From: Microbulbifer variabilis
GTDB taxonomy: Bacteria; Pseudomonadota; Gammaproteobacteria; Pseudomonadales; Cellvibrionaceae
NCBI RefSeq assembly: GCF_023716485.1
Contig: NZ_CP092418.1
Coordinates: 2,835,001-2,899,000, forward strand
Reading direction: 5' to 3'
Length of the DNA stretch: 64,000 nt
Position numbers and translations under genes: made by a program
Shown here: in pieces, positions 59,885 to 64,000 of the stretch
How positions within the stretch are numbered: position 1 is the first letter of the stretch
Layout of the letters: the number at the start of each line of letters is the position of its first letter
The notes under the pieces: model-generated
What the model was told of the DNA's origin: nothing
The model's database searches: none
Seen by the model: the letters and a program-made list of their open reading frames with translations, nothing else

Positions 59885-60898
59885 ATGTCCTCGCTTCTCC
59901 TCCAGGAAATCTCACAGGTGCCGAGTGAAACCCTGTGGATCGCCGATGAAAACAGCAAGCCTTTACTACAGCCGGGCTTTCACTTCGAAGGTGACCTCCT
60001 TACCAACCGCTGGGATATTGCCGAGCTGGCCCAGGGTAAGGTTGGGCGCAGCTTCTATAACGACTTTCACCTTGAAGAGCTGGATCGCCGCTACCGCCGC
60101 ATTGTTTATTCGGTCTCCAAGGAAAAAGCCGTCGTTCACCATATTATCAACCAGGCCCCACGGTTTCTCGGTGAGGGCGGTGAACTGGTGTTGTTAGGGG
60201 AAAAGCAGAGCGGCATTAAAAGCTACGCGGCTAAAGTTGCCGAGCGCCTGGATGGCGGTAAAAATCTGCAAAAGTACGGCAACGATTATTGCAGTGTAAA
60301 CCGGGTGGAGCATCCCCAGGGTGGAACACCTATCGGTGAGGAGGATTACCCACAGCTACGCAGCCTGCCGGAGCTTGGGGGGCTTTATAGCAAGCCCGGT
60401 CTGTTTGGCTGGAATAAGATTGATAAGGGCAGCGCCCTGCTGGCCCAACAGCTCACCACCGAGCTTCCCAAGGAAGGTGCCCAAGTTATCGACCTCGGCT
60501 GTGGCTACGGTTATCTCAGTGCCCGACTAGCATCACTGGGGAGCTTCCACTTTACCGCTATCGACAATAATGCCGCAGCCCTACTCGCCTGTAAGAAAAA
60601 TTTTCAAACTCAGGGTATCAAGGGCGTCGTTCTGCCCTCCGATGCCGGGGCAGAGCTGGAAAGCGGTGCTGCGGACCTGGTGCTGTGCAACCCGCCCTTC
60701 CACCAGGGATTCCAGGTGGAAGGCGATCTTACCGATCGCTTTTTGCAACAGAGCGCACGGTTATTGAAAATAACCGGAACGGCGCTGTTTGTGGTGAACG
60801 AGTTTATTCCGCTACTCAAGAAGGGGCCGCGTTACTTTTCTGAGGTGCAGTTGATCACCAAAGAAAAAGGCTTCTGTGTATACCGGCTGCGCCCTTAG
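59885..60898 (+). CDS. rsmC: 16S rRNA (guanine-1207-N2)-methyltransferase RsmC
   Basis: 337 residues in the two-domain RsmC/RlmG layout: an N-terminal degenerate methyltransferase domain and a C-terminal catalytic one with DLGCGYGYLSA (SAM site, about 203-213) and NPPFHQGF (269-276). It methylates G1207 of 16S rRNA in E. coli. Starts six bases after rsuA. RlmG is the alternative assignment; length and motif favour RsmC. Confidence 0.88.
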   Translation: MSSLLLQEISQVPSETLWIADENSKPLLQPGFHFEGDLLTNRWDIAELAQGKVGRSFYNDFHLEELDRRYRRIVYSVSKEKAVVHHIINQAPRFLGEGGELVLLGEKQSGIKSYAAKVAERLDGGKNLQKYGNDYCSVNRVEHPQGGTPIGEEDYPQLRSLPELGGLYSKPGLFGWNKIDKGSALLAQQLTTELPKEGAQVIDLGCGYGYLSARLASLGSFHFTAIDNNAAALLACKKNFQTQGIKGVVLPSDAGAELESGAADLVLCNPPFHQGFQVEGDLTDRFLQQSARLLKITGTALFVVNEFIPLLKKGPRYFSEVQLITKEKGFCVYRLRP

Positions 60899-60985
60899 GG
60901 CGCAGTTTGCCGGCGTCTATCTAAATTAGGCGAGCAGTCGCCAGGAGTCAAAAATCAAATTTGCGGACCGGTTGAGTCGGTAGGA

Positions 60986-61441
60986 TTAGTAGTCGCGCAA
61001 GTTAAACAGGTTCATCGAGAGGGTGTGCTCCTCCAGCTCTTCCAGTTGTCGCAAGCGCTCGAAGGCTTCACGCGCCGAGGGAGTCTCCGCCCCTTGGGCC
61101 AGGTCCCGGTATTGGTCAGCCAGATAAATCTCAATATCCATAGCCAGTTTGGCAATGTCATCTAGATTATCTATATCGATACTGCGCAGGCGTTGCAGAA
61201 ACTCCTTCTCGCGCCCTTCCGGGGCAAATTGCACCCAGGTGTGCAAGGCACCTGGCGGCAAATCGGCGTGGAAGTTCTCCAGTGAATGCTTCATGGAGTC
61301 TTCCCGTCGTCGAAGCTGATCTAGGAGCAGCTCAACCCGCTTGTTGGTGGCAAGCTGCTCATACTCTTCGTATTGCAGCGCCAATTTGGCATGAAAATCC
61401 CTTCCTTCCTGAATAACTTCCTCAACTGTTTTGTACCGCAT
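60986..61441 (-). CDS. Helical-bundle protein, ferritin-like
   Basis: 151 residues from the ATG at 61441 (GGAG upstream). MRYKTVEEVIQEGRDFHAKLALQYEEYEQLATNKRVELLLDQLRRREDSMKHSLENFHADLP shows long helices with an E...E..L...R pattern that recalls rubrerythrin-like bundles, but the full set of iron ligands is not obvious. Function unknown. The frame continues to 61618 but that part is not protein-like. Confidence 0.6.
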   Translation of the reverse strand: MRYKTVEEVIQEGRDFHAKLALQYEEYEQLATNKRVELLLDQLRRREDSMKHSLENFHADLPPGALHTWVQFAPEGREKEFLQRLRSIDIDNLDDIAKLAMDIEIYLADQYRDLAQGAETPSAREAFERLRQLEELEEHTLSMNLFNLRDY

Positions 61442-61581
61442 TAACGAGCCCTGGAGTAATAAGTCGCTAATGTCAGTATAGACAGGCAGTGAGAAAGGGC
61501 GCCAACAACACCCAACAAAAAAACGACAGTGGCAGTTTTCTCTTTGCCTATCGAGCCGCCAGGGCGCTCCAGACAGATAAC

Positions 61582-62328
61582 TCAACGCAGAAGTCGATGA
61601 TGAGCATACAGGCGACAACTGGGGCTACCGGGATTGATTTTAGCTGGAGCGCGCTTCTTCAGCTCCGCCAGGGAAAGCGTTTTCCTACTCACCGCCAGAA
61701 TATGATTTTCGTATTGGGGCATGTAGGCCATCCAGGCGCCACGCAGACGGCTGCGCAAAGCCTTTTGACGCCAGGCACTGTCTCGGAGCTCCTGAAGATC
61801 GCCAAAGTTACTCACTAAAACCCCATCCCGATGCAATAGGCGCATCAAGTTGGCGCACCATTCTTGACTTGCCGGCACGGCGCGCTGTGCCACCCCCTGA
61901 AAATGACCAAATATGTCATCGATGACCAGATCAAACGGCTCAGCAGAGGGGTTTTGCAGGTAATCTGCCACATACTCTTTGGCATCGGCATGTACCAGCT
62001 CTACATCCTTAACTCTGAAAAAGCGGCGGGCCACCTGTAGGTGAACCGGGTCCAGGTCCACCCCAACAATACGTTTCGCCGAGGTGTAAGCCTGTAACAA
62101 GCGGATCAAGGCACCGCCCCCAACACCTAATAACAATACAGAGTTCAGACGCTTCTCTGGCAGAAAGAAGGCCGGCAGCAGAAGCAGCTCCCACAGGGAG
62201 CCCTTAAGGGGATCGCGGGGATTCCACTGGGAATGGAAAACCCCATTGCTGTACAAACGTACGCTGGCGCCGTGGTTGCGCACCTCATAACAGGTGTCTC
62301 CCACCTGCTTCTGCCACAGTAGTGCCAT
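61582..62328 (-). CDS. Spermidine-synthase-like methyltransferase-fold protein
   Basis: 248 residues with the spermidine synthase-type Rossmann core: SVLLLGVGGGALIRLLQAY, RIVGVDLDPVHLQVARRFF, VELVHADAKEYVADY, FDLVIDDIFG. A tetramine-binding N-terminal hairpin is not clear, so the substrate is unknown; many such proteins are not true polyamine synthases. Its ATG overlaps the msrC stop (TAATG), so the two are expressed together. Confidence 0.75.
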   Translation of the reverse strand: MALLWQKQVGDTCYEVRNHGASVRLYSNGVFHSQWNPRDPLKGSLWELLLLPAFFLPEKRLNSVLLLGVGGGALIRLLQAYTSAKRIVGVDLDPVHLQVARRFFRVKDVELVHADAKEYVADYLQNPSAEPFDLVIDDIFGHFQGVAQRAVPASQEWCANLMRLLHRDGVLVSNFGDLQELRDSAWRQKALRSRLRGAWMAYMPQYENHILAVSRKTLSLAELKKRAPAKINPGSPSCRLYAHHRLLR

Positions 62329-62801
62329 TAGCTTTGTGGCAGGTCTGAAGATTTCAGCAGTACTTGGGCAAAGCCCTGTAAGCCAGCCAGGTCTTCTGCG
62401 GTGAAACGGGCAACGGTCGGGCTATCGATATCGAGCACCCCAAGGCAGTGGCCGTTATTATCGTAAAGTGGAACGACCACTTCAGAAGCAGAAACTGCAT
62501 CGCAGGCGATATGGCCTGGAAACTGGTGCACATCCTCTACCAGTTGAGACTCTCCGCTGGATACCGCCGTACCGCAAACTCCGGCACCTACGGGAATACG
62601 AGTACAGGCGGGCTTGCCCTGAAAGGGTCCCAGACGCAGTTCATCACCATGCAAAAAGTAGAAGCCCGCCCAATTGATATCCTCCAACTCCATAAACAAC
62701 AGAGCGCTGGCATTGGCAGTATTGGCCAGCCAATCCCTCTCGGCGGATAGCAGACCTTCGAGTTGACTATTGAGCGATGAGTAGAATTTATTTAACGACA
62801 T
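62328..62801 (-). CDS. msrC: Free methionine-(R)-sulfoxide reductase (GAF domain)
   Basis: 157 residues forming a single GAF domain with the three conserved cysteines of fRMsr: Cys66 (KPACTRIPVG), Cys76 (GAGVCGTAV) and Cys100 (GHIACDAVS), plus an LGVLDIDS end. It reduces free methionine-(R)-sulfoxide in the cytoplasm with thioredoxin. Length and cysteines match E. coli MsrC. Confidence 0.93.
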   Translation of the reverse strand: MSLNKFYSSLNSQLEGLLSAERDWLANTANASALLFMELEDINWAGFYFLHGDELRLGPFQGKPACTRIPVGAGVCGTAVSSGESQLVEDVHQFPGHIACDAVSASEVVVPLYDNNGHCLGVLDIDSPTVARFTAEDLAGLQGFAQVLLKSSDLPQS

Positions 62802-62941
62802 GGCCGGATCGCCCCCTCACAATCAGTGGCTATAAAACGCGTTTGCCAGACACAGCAAACCCGCGAAATACCTGGCGCATTGTGTGCCAAGAGGCAGGTA
62901 TTTTGCGGGCTTTACAGCAGGAATCAACCGGTGATTGAAAA

Positions 62942-63397
62942 TTACTGGTAGGGGTCCAGCACCTCCTCTTTTGAGGACTCCCGTTGATATTGGTCTGCAT
63001 CCATCGTGGGACGTGACCACTCATCACTCTCGCGGCCACCCTGCTCCTCCCCCGATTGGATAGCAGGGGGTGCCTTGGTGACATCGGAGGCAATTAAAGC
63101 GGAGCGTTTTTGCTCGAATCGCTTTTCCACGACGGGCTTGGGCGGCATGGAGGTGCTGGACTCCCGGCGGATACGGCTGGCCATAGTGCTTAGCGTTGGT
63201 CGTCGGCGCTCGGCCAGCTTAACCGCTTCCAACTCGCTGTTGAGCCGATTGACCTCTGCCTGCAAATCTCCCATCTGCGCCTGCAGTTCGGTAATCTGAG
63301 TCAGTACGCCTTTAACTTTACGGCTTTCCTTCTCATATAAAACAGCGGCGCCGCCGAAGGCCAAAGCAAAAATGACCAAAATGGAAAACTGACGCAT
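62942..63397 (-). CDS. Membrane-anchored coiled-coil protein
   Basis: 151 residues: one N-terminal transmembrane segment (SILVIFALAFGGAAVLY), a coiled coil (VLTQITELQAQMGDLQAEVNRLNSELEAVKLAE), then a disordered, charged tail with many Ser, Glu and Gln. No family recognised. Topology suggests the coiled coil and tail are periplasmic. Confidence 0.6.
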   Translation of the reverse strand: MRQFSILVIFALAFGGAAVLYEKESRKVKGVLTQITELQAQMGDLQAEVNRLNSELEAVKLAERRRPTLSTMASRIRRESSTSMPPKPVVEKRFEQKRSALIASDVTKAPPAIQSGEEQGGRESDEWSRPTMDADQYQRESSKEEVLDPYQ

Positions 63398-63575
63398 AGA
63401 GATCTCCAGAAACTTCCCTTGTTATTTTTAAAGGGCATTTTTACCGTATATTTTCTGTATCTTCCGAGATCTCGCGCATAAAAAACAAGCTTTAAGGCTG
63501 ACTGAAACGACTGCAACAGCCAGCACAGAGTTAAGAGGAAGAAAAATTTATCCGATAGCGACAAAAAGCCCAGCG

Positions 63576-64000
63576 TTAAGGGAGAGTCTCCAGCAAAGCC
63601 TCTGTTTTGACGGCCTCCTGATCCACAAAACAATTATTAGCCGAGATAGCTGGGATCAAATAATCATCCGCATATTGGCAGCCGATCATTTCGATGGGTT
63701 TTTGCCCGAACTTTTCCGCCAAGTCGGGAGAATGGGCTTTGCCGGCGTGCAGAGAGTTGAGTAACAAATCATAGCCGGGCCGCCAACACTGCAACTCAGG
63801 AAAACTTTTCTTCAGCGCGGCGGCTATACGCAGCCCTTCATAATCCAGATCCCCCCAAAAAAAAACGGGAAGTGAACCCAAATTATCGCCATACCACCAC
63901 TGTGAAAATTGCTGCCGAGAAACTGTAGTGGCCGAATTAATCGTGCTAAAGCGAGTAATGCCACAATTGCGAATCCGCTCCGCACCACCCTGATAGCCCT
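63576..64000 (-). CDS. TOPRIM-domain protein, DUF2220/JetD-like (5' part beyond window)
   Basis: The minus strand is open from the right edge (AERIRNCGITRFSTINSATTVSRQQFSQWW...) to 63576. It contains VFFWGDLDYEGLRIAAALKKSFPELQCW, a TOPRIM-like WGDLDxEGLRI motif typical of DUF2220 C-terminal domains (Wadjet JetD / MksG group). JetD is the nuclease subunit of a plasmid-restricting SMC system; whether JetABC-type genes follow is outside the window. An A9 tract in the frame is a possible slip site. Confidence 0.65.
   Translation of the reverse strand, partial: GYQGGAERIRNCGITRFSTINSATTVSRQQFSQWWYGDNLGSLPVFFWGDLDYEGLRIAAALKKSFPELQCWRPGYDLLLNSLHAGKAHSPDLAEKFGQKPIEMIGCQYADDYLIPAISANNCFVDQEAVKTEALLETLP

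Noticed and set aside
63301..63633. Minus-strand ORF with hydrophobic content
   Set aside because: It overlaps the stop of the TOPRIM gene and the start of the coiled-coil gene in another frame; reads as a shadow.

Overview
The window is a gammaproteobacterial chromosome segment dominated by prophage DNA. The folD-rsuA-rsmC cluster, msrC and three tRNA genes at the right end are typical gammaproteobacterial housekeeping genes; a marine Cellvibrionales-type host such as Microbulbifer is my guess from protein style, not a search result. No rRNA genes or CRISPR arrays are visible.

Layout. (A) 1-3556: the right part of a damaged siphovirus-like prophage. It holds the start of an endolysin gene, an IS5-family insertion, a secreted-protein gene, a periplasmic solute-binding-protein gene and a truncated Q-type antiterminator. 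All of these except the IS and the secreted-protein gene recur at 49-51 kb. Its Q gene is fused by deletion to a truncated umuD that still has a LexA box. (Island) 3.76-10.29 kb: accessory genes, namely small secreted proteins, a frameshifted DprA-like gene, a DUF2971 gene, a membrane protein, and several intact or broken members of an HNH-nuclease lipoprotein family, one fused to a piece of a phage virion gene. (B) 10.29-19.3 kb: a decaying podovirus-type remnant with four ejection/internal virion protein genes, a broken stabilization (head-completion) gene and a broken integrase, ending at a 105-bp att copy. (C) 19.3-57.68 kb: an apparently complete temperate siphophage between two identical 105-bp att copies that cover the 3' part of tRNA-His. 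(Host) 57.63-64 kb: tRNA-His/Arg/Pro operon, folD-rsuA-rsmC, a helical protein, a spermidine-synthase-like gene with msrC, and the end of a TOPRIM-domain gene cut by the window edge.

Prophage C. The virion genes run on the minus strand from lysis (49.5 kb) through small and large terminase, gpW-like connector, portal, a ClpP-type protease fused to the capsid protein, decoration protein, tail terminator, tail tube, a gpG/gpGT pair with a lambda-type GGGAAAG slippery site, tape measure, and a gene-transfer-agent-like tail tip (DUF2460, DUF2163, NlpC/P60, a hub that appears split). Control sits at 51-54 kb: an autocleavable CI-type repressor is flanked by two promoters of the same design (TTGAC-type -35, 17-bp spacer, TATTGT -10), each with 17-bp AATAG-N7-CTATT operators. 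Leftward transcription gives a Cro-like protein, an O-like replication protein with five internal CACCGGT iterons, and Q. Rightward transcription gives a tightly overlapping early operon ending in a DUF4224 protein and integrase.

Cargo. C carries many extra genes in classical moron positions, often with their own terminators: a solute-binding protein between Q and lysis (the slot used by Shiga toxin genes in lambdoid phages), a secreted endonuclease/exonuclease/phosphatase-family protein, a secreted beta-helix protein, an HNH lipoprotein and two tandem secreted paralogues. The repeated theme of exported proteins in prophages A, C and the island, and the recombination between them, is the most unusual aspect of the window.
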